Origin: Antedon mediterranea
Taxonomy: Eukaryota > Echinodermata > Crinoidea > Comatulida > Antedonidae
DNA: 64,000 bases
Reading direction: 5' to 3'
Assembly (NCBI RefSeq): GCF_964355755.1
Contig: NC_092671.1
Span: 39,077,304 to 39,141,303 of the forward strand
The notes under the pieces are model-generated. The model saw nothing but the letters and a program-made list of their open reading frames with translations, ran no database searches and was not told the DNA's origin. A program made the translations under genes and the position numbers. This document shows, one piece after another, positions 41,801 to 50,400 of this stretch; position 1 is the first letter of the stretch, and each line of letters begins with the position of its first letter.

Positions 41801-43489
41801 TATAAATAAGGTGAAATAAAAAAATTTAAAAAAAAAGCTTCAGCCAATATCAGGGGTGAGGTGGTATTTTTTTTCTCTTTTAAAGTACTATATTATAATG
41901 CGGCCATTGAAATGGATATTTTCTAAAATTTTGAATTAAGTAGACACAGACTCTTTCACACATAAAGAAATGAATAACTGCATATACATTTTCAACTTCA
42001 AGAAAACCATTCAATGCAATAAAGTCGTGAGGTAATTTCCCGATTGATCGTAATCAAAACGGTACTGGGTATGGTCTACTAGTTTTTCTGCTCCCAACCA
42101 GTACATCCATTCATAGAAGCTTTAATGAAGTAAGCCTACCTGGTGGTGGCCATAGAACGGAATATATGCTCGAAAAAAAAGAAGCTTCAATACAAAATAT
42201 CATTAAAATGACAAGCGCAACAAGATTACAATTTAGCTTATTTAGAATACAGTAAACTTATAATATTTAATAACCTATATCACAGCAATGCTTACCCTGG
42301 CTTTCCTTTCAATGTTTGAACAGCACACTTGTATATCTTTCATTGCCATGGAGTATATCGGATGTTTTGTTTTTGGAATCGGAATCTTGAGTGACAAACA
42401 ACTGAGAACACATTGTGGTCCTATGATTCTAACAAAACAAAACAAAAACTTTTTAAAAAAAACCAATAAATTCTGCTCCTACTGGAATGTAATTTTATGA
42501 TTAGTAATAATAAATGATTAAAAACATCAGCTCACATTGTTGTAGTAATCAGCGCAGTTGTGTTTGACCCTGCCAGGTACCCATTTGTCTACTGGCTGGA
42601 GAGAGGCAAACAAAAGTAAAGTGTCTTTTCCAAGGATGTTCAACATACTGTATTACAAAACGTTGGACTATTGACTGCGAGTTCTTGGGTTCGAATCCAA
42701 CGCTGGTCACATTGCTTGTATCCGTAGGCAAGACACTTATTTGCCCTCGTCCCACCCAGGTGTACAATGGGTACCTGGTAAGGTCAAGACACAACTCTGC
42801 GCTGATTATTAGCTGCATTATGGGAGTATGTTATTATTTTGATTAAAAAATGATTGGGGTAATAATAGGCACTTTAAATCCAGGATATTAATAAGACTAC
42901 ATGATGATGAATATTGTACCTGCAGCCAAGGGACTGGATATGTTCAAAAGCAGCACCTTCAAAAGGATCACAGATGTACATACAGTTGTCTTTTTCAGCA
43001 AGCTGAGTGGCTTTGTCTTCAGTAATCCACTCAATTGAAAGTTTGGCACCTTCAACTTCCTGAAAATAAAAATATATGATGGTACATAGATTAGTAAAGT
43101 ATACACAAATTTATGTGAACAGCAAAAATGTTGGCAAAACAAAAAATGTTAATTTTGAAAAGGTTTTATCAAGGCAACAATCCAGCAGAATGCTGAGCTC
43201 CGGAGATCAATTCCACACCCCTTAAAAGACACTGCACGCTGCTGAGAATGTAGTACGGATGGTATTTATCGCAGCCAGACATAAAATCAAAGGACTGTTA
43301 CAAGTTCCTATCTTGGCAAGGTGAGCTCAGTGTTCTGTTGTTAGATTGCCTTGGTTGTACATGAAACATTCTGCTAAAGAGTAAATGAAATTAATAATTG
43401 GTAGGCTACATGGTGACAAATATTCTTACCTTTGAGGCTTGCATAAGGTTGTCAGAAACCTTGTTCAATTTGACACATCGAATACTCAT
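20850..43489 (-). CDS. TOPBP1: DNA topoisomerase 2-binding protein 1 (TopBP1), nine BRCT domains
   Basis: Nuclear scaffold for replication initiation and the ATR checkpoint. 31 coding exons; first 43430-43489, then 42920-43059, 42296-42428, 41538-41645, 41076-41149, 40665-40792, 40177-40242, 39896-39948, 38901-39024, 37201-37370, 36215-36378, 34420-34548, 33746-33846, 33164-33241, 32677-32796, 31384-31606, 30489-30677, 29496-30330, 28950-29036, 28198-28359, 27395-27478, 26708-26776, 25796-26217, 24868-25031, 24293-24456, 23791-23970, 22902-23153, 22376-22495, 21917-22105, 21131-21264, 20850-20925. The chain stays in frame, about 1,665 residues (human about 1,522). Visible: BRCT0-2 with GEVGSKKY; BRCT3; BRCT4; BRCT5 (VSQYIGVERDCLLHIATLLG); an acidic repeat exon (29496-30330); BRCT6; ATR-activation motif ITWDDPTGREVRKEI; BRCT7 with THLIVGQPSRNEKYLSAL; BRCT8; basic tail RKRK. 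No disabling change seen. Confidence 0.96.
20969..21074. mobile_element. Family A MITE, shortened
   Basis: GCTCTGTCTACACTATCAAA at the left and GACAGTGTAAACTGATCTTTA at the right, with one GATGTGCCCAAATATGGTAG between. In the last intron of TOPBP1. Confidence 0.8.
21595..21848 (-). mobile_element. LINE 3' end, inverted, partly duplicated
   Basis: Reverse complement of the element end at 9311-9640: CAGCGATGAAACCGCCACTA, ACAGGTTGAATCTAAACATA and an AATTTTACCCTTAAATAC stretch, followed by a second copy of the terminal part (21793-21848). Confidence 0.65.
22588..22715. mobile_element. Family A foldback MITE
   Basis: TAAAGCTCTGTCTACACTATC at the left and its inverse GTAGTGTAGACAGAGCTTAA at the right. 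Confidence 0.88.
23643..23754. mobile_element. Family A MITE, left end lost
   Basis: Starts at AAAAGTGTGATGTGCCCAAA, keeps ATGACATCATCATGTGCATA, and ends in a degraded TTTGATAATAGAGCTTTAG. Confidence 0.75.
24043..24206. mobile_element. Family A foldback MITE, well preserved
   Basis: TTAAGCTCTGTCTACACTATC at the left and GTTTGATAGTGTAGACAGAGC at the right, with two CATATTTGGGCA / CCCTATTTGGGCA motifs inside. Confidence 0.9.
24618..24850 (+). mobile_element. LINE ORF2 C-terminal relic and 3' end
   Basis: One forward frame reads VVLWNTLPNSITKTESLATF followed by FKLLKSHFSN, the usual end of many LINE ORF2 proteins, then a short 3' UTR ending in AATAAATAAATTGAACATTA. In a TOPBP1 intron. Confidence 0.6.
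25128..25755. repeat. 17-bp minisatellite, about 36 copies
   Basis: Unit GTCAAGTTACATTGTTT with GTCAATTAAATTTCTT variants; two larger higher-order blocks of about 150 bp are repeated. It ends about 40 bp from TOPBP1 exon 23. The long Leu/Ser/Val open frames are by-products. Confidence 0.95.
28695..28885 (+). mobile_element. SINE body (GACGAGTAGGGGGTTACC family), 5'-truncated
   Basis: Begins around GAAGTCTTCTCTGATAAGGA and includes AAGACGAGTAGGGGGTTACC and CACAGCCACTGATCATAATT. Same family as 11697-11960 but without the tRNA head. Confidence 0.75.
31090..31350 (+). mobile_element. SINE with GCGCTATATAAGAA-type tail
   Basis: Degraded tRNA-like head (GTGGCGCAGTTTGGTTCAAA), then GGCAAGACAATTTACTTACA, CACCCAGGTGTATAAAATAG, GCATTATGGGAGTATG, and the tail GAATGCGCTATATAAGAATG. 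A related copy is at 42640-42870. Confidence 0.75.
31909..32643. repeat. 31-unit, 21-bp satellite array grown inside a family A MITE
   Basis: 31 consecutive 21-bp units CCCAAATATGGTAGTGATRTG from 31919 to about 32569. Units 1-15 end GATGTG and units 16-31 end GATATG, an abrupt switch near 32250. The array runs into an intact right half of the MITE (ACATCATCATGTCCATATAT to GATAGTGTGGACAGAGCTTA). The left terminal repeat is missing. Single units occur in most other family A copies, so the array is an internal amplification. The 21-bp period explains several long open frames. It lies in the TOPBP1 intron between exons 15 and 16. Confidence 0.95.
32860..32930 (+). repeat. tRNA-like SINE head
   Basis: GTAGCTTGGTGATTAATGTG resembles box A and CTGGGTTCAATTCTCATG box B. 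The same motif pair recurs at 61962-62050. It is probably a SINE relic, not a tRNA gene. Confidence 0.45.
33285..33437. mobile_element. Family A foldback MITE
   Basis: TTAAGCTCTGTCTACACTATC at the left and AATAGTATAGACAGAGCTTTA at the right, with one GTGCCCAAATATGGTAGTG. Confidence 0.88.
34790..34920 (-). mobile_element. SINE (GACGAGTAGGGGG family), inverted partial
   Basis: Reverse complement of the 11697-11960 element: CGAAAGATGTACTAGGTTCTT, ACCTACGGTTTATAG and TCTTAACCGTTTAGCCA at the head. Confidence 0.7.
35371..35700. repeat. 85-bp tandem repeat, about 3.7 copies, with E-box motif
   Basis: Unit starts CACGTGTATTTATCGTGCGA and continues through GCCGAACTATTGTTGTG and ACGCACTGTACCCCTCTTG. 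The CACGTG palindrome is present at the junctions near 35371, 35456 and 35626 and is changed to CACATG near 35541. In the intron between TOPBP1 exons 11 and 12. Confidence 0.9.
36530..36970. mobile_element. Family A MITE split by inserted sequence
   Basis: Left half 36530-36600 (TTAAGCTCTGTCTACACTATC to GTGATATGC). Right half 36880-36970 (TGGTAGTGATATAACATCAT to TAGTGTAGACAGAGCTTTAG). The 280 bp between contains a short direct duplication (AAATGATAATAAATGTTCTT, twice). Confidence 0.8.
37066..37137. mobile_element. Family A MITE, right-half relic
   Basis: CATATTTAGGCACATCACAC followed by a degraded end AAGTATAAATAAAGCTTCAGA. About 65 bp from the 3' end of TOPBP1 exon 10. Confidence 0.65.
38376..38785. 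mobile_element. hAT-type MITE with 8-bp target duplication
   Basis: Inverted ends of about 30 bp: CAAAGAACTTATAACACAAG at the left and CTTGTGTTATAAGTTCTTTG at the right. It is flanked by the direct repeat ATATGTAG (38368-38375 and 38786-38793). CAAAG-type ends and an 8-bp duplication are the hAT signature. An internal block of about 100 bp (GTAGGGCGCCCGCATCAAAT and following) is duplicated. No transposase. Confidence 0.9.
39150..39835. repeat. 18-bp minisatellite, about 37 copies
   Basis: Unit ATGCCTAGAGAGTCACTTA, with GGCCTAGAGAGTGGCTTA and GACTTA variants. About 60 bp from TOPBP1 exon 8. Confidence 0.95.
41695..41815 (+). mobile_element. SINE body fragment (GACGAGTAGGGGG family)
   Basis: CATCTTTCGAGACGAGCAGG, GGGTTACCCCGGTTTACTAG and ACTTATCATGCAT; lacks the head. 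Confidence 0.65.
42640..42870 (+). mobile_element. SINE, relative of 31090-31350
   Basis: Head TTGGACTATTGACTGCGAGT with TGGGTTCGAATCCAACGC (box B), then GGCAAGACACTTATTTGCC, CCACCCAGGTGTACAATGGG and GCATTATGGGAGTATG, as in the 31090 copy. Confidence 0.7.
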
Positions 43490-45164
43490 TTCGATTTTAA
43501 CAATTCAGCATCATTAAATTTACCTACAATTTATAAAAAAAAAGATTCTTATTAAAACAATGCAATCTATGTAGGATTTATTTACTTTTATCACAGAATT
43601 AAATTCTGTAGGACTTGAATGAATTTGATTGGCTTGTATATTCACCTTAAAGCAATGTATTCATAATCATGGCATTAAAATCGAAAGTAGACTAGGGGAT
43701 TCATTTCATTTAATTTATTTTTCACACATTGTACAAAATAGAACAGATATTTATACTTTAGAAATAAAAAAAAAGATACAAAGAGGAAAATGTGTGAAAG
43801 GTGATAATAAGTAATAATTACTTTAAGCATCTGCTTATAGATATCAATTTTAAGGAACAGACAATCAGGTTTGTTTGTTTGTTTTATCTTTATACTGGGT
43901 AACCTCTTCAGTCAAAGACTGATCTCCCAGAGGGCCCAGTTGGTGATCAGTGGCTGTGATATACTAATACACCGGGGTAACCCCCTACTCGTCTCGAAAG
44001 ATGTACTAGGTTCTTTAAAGTGCACACGAGCTAGATGTGTATACTGGACCTACAGTTTATAGTCCTTATCCGAGAAGACTCGTTCTATCACCAGAACCAT
44101 GGAGTGAGTGAGCCTCGAACCCCTCCCTGCCGATGTTATGGCTACGTGATTACGGTTCCACTGGACCATGAATGATTGGGCCTGGTTGTCTTACACTTTT
44201 TTACTATTATTTTATTAGTATTAGTTTGGGACCGATCATCATTTCTTTATGTTAGGACCGATTGTATGAAATACCAGTTGTCAGACAATCACACTCTAGA
44301 AAATAATCAAAACTATGATATAAATGAGTAATCTTGTACTTGAAGGGTTCAATCAAGACACTTCTAATGCGAACCCCGACATGATTCACTTGGTTTCAAT
44401 GTGATTGTGTGTGGTTCATTAATTGGGAATTGCTTGGAGTAATTCCGTCAGATCCACAAGTGACAAGATAGGACAAAAAATCCATAAAATTATAAAGTAT
44501 GATGAACTAGGCCTAAATAAAAAGGTTTTGTAATGAGTGTAAAGCCTAGGCTACCTACCTACTGTTAGCATGGAGGTATTATACCTCCATGCTATTAGTA
44601 TTACTATTATTACTAGGCTAGGCCATATAGGCCTAGCTAGGCCTATTCCTAGGCTAGCTAGCTAGCCACGAATCCGGTTTAATTCTACTCTCATACCCCT
44701 TACGGTTACGCTAGGCCTACTGCCAGTGAGAAAGAATTGGGCCTATGCACCTCCTTCTCCGGTATTCCCTTTTCTCCTCTACCAACAAAGGCTAGGCTAG
44801 TAGTAGTAGCCTAGCCTAGCTATGTATATGTAGGCCTACACTCTACACCACTACTGCCTACTAGCTAGTAGGCATAGCCTATAGTATAGGGCCTAGGCCT
44901 AGTAGGCCTCTAGATAGAATAGTAGCATATACTCTAATAAAGGTAGAGTACGATATTAAAAACAATGTCAAACATATATAAATATAAGGAATGGTTTTAA
45001 AAACCGATTAATTTAAACAAGAAGACGGTCAAACCTTTCTCATACTCACTAGCTGTTGACCTGCCAAGCTAGACAACTCTTTTTACCGCCAACAAGTTTT
45101 TATTTTTAAATAGTTTGCGCCCTCTATATATTAAAAACTTTGTAATGTTGTGTGGGCATAATAA
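43490..45164. promoter_or_regulatory. TOPBP1 upstream region with a predicted noncoding first exon (about 45050-45110)
   Basis: On the minus strand an acceptor (TATAAATTGTAG|G near 43527) precedes the start codon, so the leader is probably split. A good donor, AACAGCTA|GTGAGTATG, ends a candidate noncoding exon at 45050; TATTTAAAAATA lies about 60 bp upstream of it. Between them lie an inverted SINE (43885-44170) and GGCCTAGGC-rich DNA (44500-44930). The retrotransposon begins at 45165, about 115 bp upstream of this donor. Transcript support is lacking. Confidence 0.45.
43885..44170 (-). mobile_element. SINE (GACGAGTAGGGGG family), inverted near-full copy
   Basis: Reverse complement of 11697-11960: GGGTAACCTCTTCAGTCAAA, GGGTAACCCCCTACTCGTC, GAGCCTCGAACCCCTCCC (box B) and ATGTTATGGCTACGTGATTA. 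Confidence 0.78.
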
Positions 45165-45788
45165 TGTGATATAAAGATATACTTTTATATTTAAGAAATT
45201 GACCTTTGTATCGGAATTTAAATAGGTTCACAAACTTGACCCAGAAAGTCCAAAGGAGAGTTTGTCCAGATGTTTTAATGACCATTTAGTTTATAATAGA
45301 ATCCCTAAAGAAAACACTTAGCTTAATTTTGTGACTTTCCCATCGTTAAACCAGGAGTGATCGACACTATTTAAGTACAGATTTGACAGTGTCATCCATC
45401 ACAGAAATACCTTATTATACCGTTAATCACTCCCACTTAAACACCCCTGGATCAACTTAGGACCAATCGTTACCCTCTAATATTACGTAGTGACATTATG
45501 CAAATGAACTGAGCCAATATACTCCCAAGTTTCAGAAGGGCCCAGACACACCTTACAGCCACCTCACGGAGCACACACCTTACAGCCACCTCACGGAGCA
45601 CACACCTCACAGCAGACCTACACACTTCACACCTCACCGACAGCATCATTGAATGTCCGTTCCTTATCTATACTTATAGTTGTATATTGTACTGAAGTAT
45701 TATACTGAATAAATAATATATGTGTTACGACAGTCAAGCGAGTCAGAGTCTTTCATTAGTACCTCAACAACCGCAACAATATATTACA
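45165..45788 (+). repeat. 5' LTR (624 bp)
   Basis: TGTGATATAAAG to ATATTACA. It contains CTATTTAAGTA (TATA-like, about 45366), an internal 27-bp repeat (ACACACCTTACAGCCACCTC, from about 45540), and AATAAA at 45708-45713 as polyadenylation signal. It matches the 3' LTR throughout as read, except for about five differences in the last 45 bp. Confidence 0.93.
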
Positions 45789-45806
45789 TGGTGGAAGACC
45801 CAAATT
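45789..45806 (+). promoter_or_regulatory. Candidate primer-binding site
   Basis: TGGTGGAAGACCC starts directly after the LTR's CA end, with the TGG complementary to a tRNA CCA end. I could not assign the tRNA. Confidence 0.7.
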
Positions 45807-45919
45807 TCATAAGGAACGGAGTGAGAAAACAAGAAATAAACACTTAACAAGACACGAAGACGAAGACAAAGACAAAAATAACCACATTTGTTTGAAAGGA
45901 GAGAAATTTACTTTGACTC

Positions 45920-46130
45920 AAAAGACAAGCTGAAATTATATTTGAATGAGATCGAGACAAGCAGAAATTTTATTAAATTATTACCATTGGATGAAGACAA
46001 AGAAGATAATCGAGGAAGACACAAAAGACAAGCTGAAATTATATATTTGAATGAAATCGAGACAAGCAGAAATTTTATGAAATTATAACCATTGGATAAA
46101 GACAAAGAAGATAATCGAGGAAGACCCAAG
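45920..46130 (+). repeat. About 103-bp tandem duplication in the retrotransposon leader
   Basis: GACAAGCTGAAATTATAT, GATCGAGACAAGCAGAAATT, ACCATTGGATGAAGACAAAG and AAGATAATCGAGGAAGAC occur twice, at about 45923 and 46027. Short frames here (45888-46088) are interrupted and not counted as genes. Confidence 0.85.
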
Positions 46131-46458
46131 AAGAATCAAAACAGAAGCAAGCGGACAAGAACTGTTTCGTTTAGAGACTTTCAACTTCACGCCGTTTTTT
46201 TTTCGATCGTTTTTTTAACATTTACTTTTTTGAACATTGATGAACACCTTTCGCATTTTTTTTTGAATTCGTTGTTTGAACATTTAAACATTTTTGAACA
46301 CTTTTGCATTCCTTTAATTCATTTTTAATTGGATCCGAAGCATTTGGGGTAAGTCAAAGCCATTTTGATTTTTGATTTGTAACCTTGATTGAAAAGTGAG
46401 AGTTTACATATACACTAAATTGTTTTTGATATTTGATTAATAATTAATATTATAAAGT

Positions 46459-47430
46459 ATGGTCGACATTGTTGATAACGAAGTAATTTTAAATGAGCCC
46501 GTCAATCCTCACCCCGTGCCCCACCTAAGACAAACCGATTTCCTTCCCAAAAGATATGACGGTTCCATAACCGATCACGACCAATGTAGTGCACACTACT
46601 TATCGTTTACCGACTACCTTGAGGCCCACACGTTAGAAAACCCTGTAAACAATGCCCAATTAATTAATGTAATAAGTATTTTTAAACGTAGCCTTCAGGG
46701 CCAAGCTAGACTCTGGATTGAGGGAAAGCAGTTCGATTCACTAGAATCCTTAAAAACCCAATTCATCAACAGGTTTAGTAAAAACAAATCAATCTATGCG
46801 CACATAAGAGAATACGATTCAATTACATACACCACTGGCGACAACGCCGAAAAGCATTTAACCAAAATCAAACAAGCCGCAGACAGAATTGGATACGCTG
46901 ACCAGCAGATAAAGAATAAATTTATTTCGACCCTTCCACCAAAATGTAGAGCAGCTGTAGCCATGTCCACCCCAATCGATGCCACTATTGAAAATATTGT
47001 AAATAGCACACAAAATTACCTTGACCTTTCCGTAGATGATGCCACACGGGAAGTTTCATTCAATATCAATAAGGAAACAGATAGGCCTAGGCCTAATAGT
47101 CTCGAATCGCTCCAACATGAGATAAATTCTCTCAAGTTAGACATGGCCACAACAAAACGATCCCTTAATGATGATACTCGACGCTCACGTTCCCCCACCC
47201 GAAATTATATCCCAAGACGAAACCGAAGCCCAAGCCCATACAAACCCCAATTCCAGACCCCACCGACCCCAAGATATAGACAACCTCCCCCAACCTGTTA
47301 TTACTGCGGGAAACCAGGCCACATAGCAAGGCACTGCCGACAACAAAACCGCTCTTACGGAAACTATCCCCCGCCATACCCATACCAACAGTCAAACAAT
47401 TACTACCCTAGCCACCAGCAGGATTTTTAA
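46459..47430 (+). CDS. gag: Retrotransposon Gag (capsid and nucleocapsid)
   Basis: 323 residues from ATG 46459 to TAA 47430. It would form the particle and package the element's RNA. The N-terminal two thirds has the retrotransposon capsid pattern (FLPKRYDGS, FKRSLQGQARLWIEGK, FINRFSK, FISTLPPKCRAAVA). A Pro/Arg-rich stretch follows, then one CCHC zinc knuckle, CYYCGKPGHIARHC (Cys280, Cys283, His288, Cys293). No protease in this frame. The last codons run into the pol frame at a T5/A5 tract. Length and single knuckle are usual for Ty3/gypsy elements. Confidence 0.93.
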   Translation: MVDIVDNEVILNEPVNPHPVPHLRQTDFLPKRYDGSITDHDQCSAHYLSFTDYLEAHTLENPVNNAQLINVISIFKRSLQGQARLWIEGKQFDSLESLKTQFINRFSKNKSIYAHIREYDSITYTTGDNAEKHLTKIKQAADRIGYADQQIKNKFISTLPPKCRAAVAMSTPIDATIENIVNSTQNYLDLSVDDATREVSFNINKETDRPRPNSLESLQHEINSLKLDMATTKRSLNDDTRRSRSPTRNYIPRRNRSPSPYKPQFQTPPTPRYRQPPPTCYYCGKPGHIARHCRQQNRSYGNYPPPYPYQQSNNYYPSHQQDF

Positions 47431-47440
47431 AAAGGGGACT
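47412..47440 (+). promoter_or_regulatory. Candidate -1 frameshift window at the gag/pol junction
   Basis: Gag ends GAT TTT TAA AAA. The pol frame (-1) is open only from 47412, after TAG at 47409-47411, so overlap is about 19 nt. It contains five T followed by five A, over which a TTT-decoding tRNA could slip back by one. Not a canonical X XXY YYZ heptamer in the zero frame. Confidence 0.5.
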
Positions 47441-50400
47441 AGATGCCGCCTATAATCTGGCCCCCCATACTAAATACGACAATTTTAAGGCAAAATACTT
47501 AGGGAATTCAGATAATATTGATTTGTTACTTAACGACAGAAATTACGTTAAAGGAAATTTACCAGATGGTAGAAATGTTTTAACTTTATTTGACAGTGGT
47601 TCAACTAGAACTATAATCTCACAATCGTACGTTAATTCCTCACTTTATTTATCGCGTTTAAAGCCAGTTAAAGTGAACACAACTAAATTTCGATTAGGTA
47701 ACGGTGACTTCTTATATGCCAACCACTTAGTGCAATTCGAATTATTTATCCAAGGACACAAATTTAAAATTTCAGCATTAATCGTTAAAAATTTGACAGG
47801 TATTGACCTGATACTTGGAACCGAAACATTGTCTGAACTCGACGGTACTTTAAATTTTAAGGAAAACACATTTCGCATTAGACCAAAGATTTTTAGCTTT
47901 CGTCCAGTACACAAGATTTTTCTTAAACCCAATGATACTAAAACAGTTAAATTAAAAGGAAGGGTTCCCGCCTTTGTACGCAATTCTGATGTTGTTCTAC
48001 ATGCAACCACCCCTATTTCAAAACTTTGTCCATCAGATATGTTAGTAAAATTACATAGAGGAGAAACCAACATTGATATCACTAACAACACAAACAGAAA
48101 CGTATCTCTAAATACACATCAACCTATCGCGAGCCTTCACTTAACCAACCTTGTAACAGTTACTAACGACCTACCAATTGATAGAATAAAGTTGACCAAT
48201 GACAACGCAAACAAGTACCCACATTTAGAACGTACAGACCCATTGCTATCTTTAACCGAGGAAGAAATAATTAGAAAACAAGTTGATTTAACAGACAGCG
48301 TTTTAACACATAGAGAAAAAGAAGATTTGTATAAAACCTTACAACAAAACAGAAACGCATTTTCACTTTATGGTGAACTATCTAGCTGCCCAAACTTCAA
48401 AGCTGACATACACCTCTCTAACGATGAACCATTTTTTATTCGACCATACTTCGCGACAGACAAAGACAAACATGTTATTGAGGCCGAATTAAACAAATTA
48501 GTCAAATTAGGAATCTTAGCAGCAGGACACCAATCGTATACTTCCCCTGTCCTTCTTGTTTCAAAGAAAAATTCAAAAGATAAAAGAGTTGTCACAGACT
48601 TTCGCTATCTAAATTCCAGGATAAAACGTATTAATCACCCATTCCCATTATTAGCCGAAACTCTGAAAACAATAGGTAACGCTAATGCACAGATTCTTAG
48701 CGTAATTGATTTGAAATCAGCGTTCCACTGTGTACCATTAGCCGAACATGCCCAACAATACACAGGTATAGCTTCATATCATGGTGGAAAACATTATTAT
48801 TATAAGAGATTAGCACAAGGATTAAACGTTTCACCAGGTATATTTCAAGCAAAGATTGACGAAATTTTAAATGAAATCCCAAATTCTAGAGAATTCTGTA
48901 TCGCCCATCATGATGATATTATTTTATTTAGCCAAGACAAATTTGCTCATAAGCAGCACCTTGTTTCCGTTTTACAAGCCCTACAATTAAATGGTTTTAG
49001 AATTTGTCCAAAGAAATGTAAGTTATTCAAGAATAAAGTGCAATATATGGGACACACCATCCTGATTAATTCTTCAGGACACGCATGTATCACACCATTA
49101 GGCGACAGGTGTGCAGCTATCCGAAATTTGCCAGTCCCACGAACCCATAAAGAAACTAAACGATTTATTGGTGCAGTAAATTATGTATCCCATTTTTTCC
49201 CTCAAATACAATCAATTTTACGTCCGTTACACACACTCGCAAGCAAACGCCGAAAATTTGTTTGGTCTACTGACCACCAGAAAGCATTTGACGAAATTAA
49301 ACAATTAATGGTTAAACCACCAACTCTTCAAATGCCTAGAAAAGAAGGTAGATTTACGCTATATAGCGACACTTCAAGAACCGCGACAGGTTCATATTTA
49401 ACACAAACAGTAAACGGTAAAGAACACATAATAGGTTATTATTCCAAAATCTTACCACAAGCCTGTCAACGATATAGCGTCACAGAATTAGAGTTATTTG
49501 GACTTTACATTAACGTTTCAGCATTTCGACACTTACTAAAGGGTTGCGAATTTGATGCATTCGTAGACCACTCAGCAATTGTACAAATTTGGAATTCAAA
49601 AGATCAGCCATGTACACCCCGTTTACAGAAACTAATATTACGATTGTCCGGATACATTTTCCAAATTGGTTATAAGAAAGGAACTGAATTAGTTTTAGCA
49701 GATTTTCTCTCCCGAGCCCCTCGTGATGATGATTCCGAAATTGATCAAGTTGTACCCATTGCATTTAATATTACAGAGACTGAATCTCTTAACCCGATTA
49801 CAAACACATCTACTAGCAGACCAGTAACAAGGTCATACGCCAAGCAAATGGGAATAAATATACCTGACCTACATAAACCCAAACCAGTACAAACGCCCGT
49901 CATTAATCAAAACCCAGTGACAACAAACACGCGACCTACACCTCAACCTACCGCTACACCACAGATAATCACGAGACAACAAACAAACGCACATCGATCA
50001 CCGCCTATCATAACGCCACCTATCGTAACGCCACCCCCAATACGTAATAAAAACATTCGACAACCTCCAGAGGAACGACTAGTAGACAAAAATAAGCTAA
50101 GCAAAGATACTACACATCGAAACGTACCAGTTGAATTATATACATCGCCCAAACCACTAGTACCAAACATAACTGAATTTAAGTCAGCACACATCCCAAA
50201 ACAACAAGACTTAGATAGATTAATGGATGTTATTCAAAGAAAGATAATTAGAGATTATAACCTCCCAGTAGACGTTAAACAATTACGTGTTGAACAAGAA
50301 ACTTCACCATTTTTTAAGCCAGTTTACGATTATTTAGCTCATGATATCCTTCCAGCTGATAAGAAAGCAGCTCGTGCAGTTCAGAATAAGTCAGAGCAGT

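Noticed and set aside
45888-46328. Short open frames in the retrotransposon leader
   Set aside because: They cover a tandem duplication, are broken, and show no gag-like motif; the capsid pattern starts at 46459.
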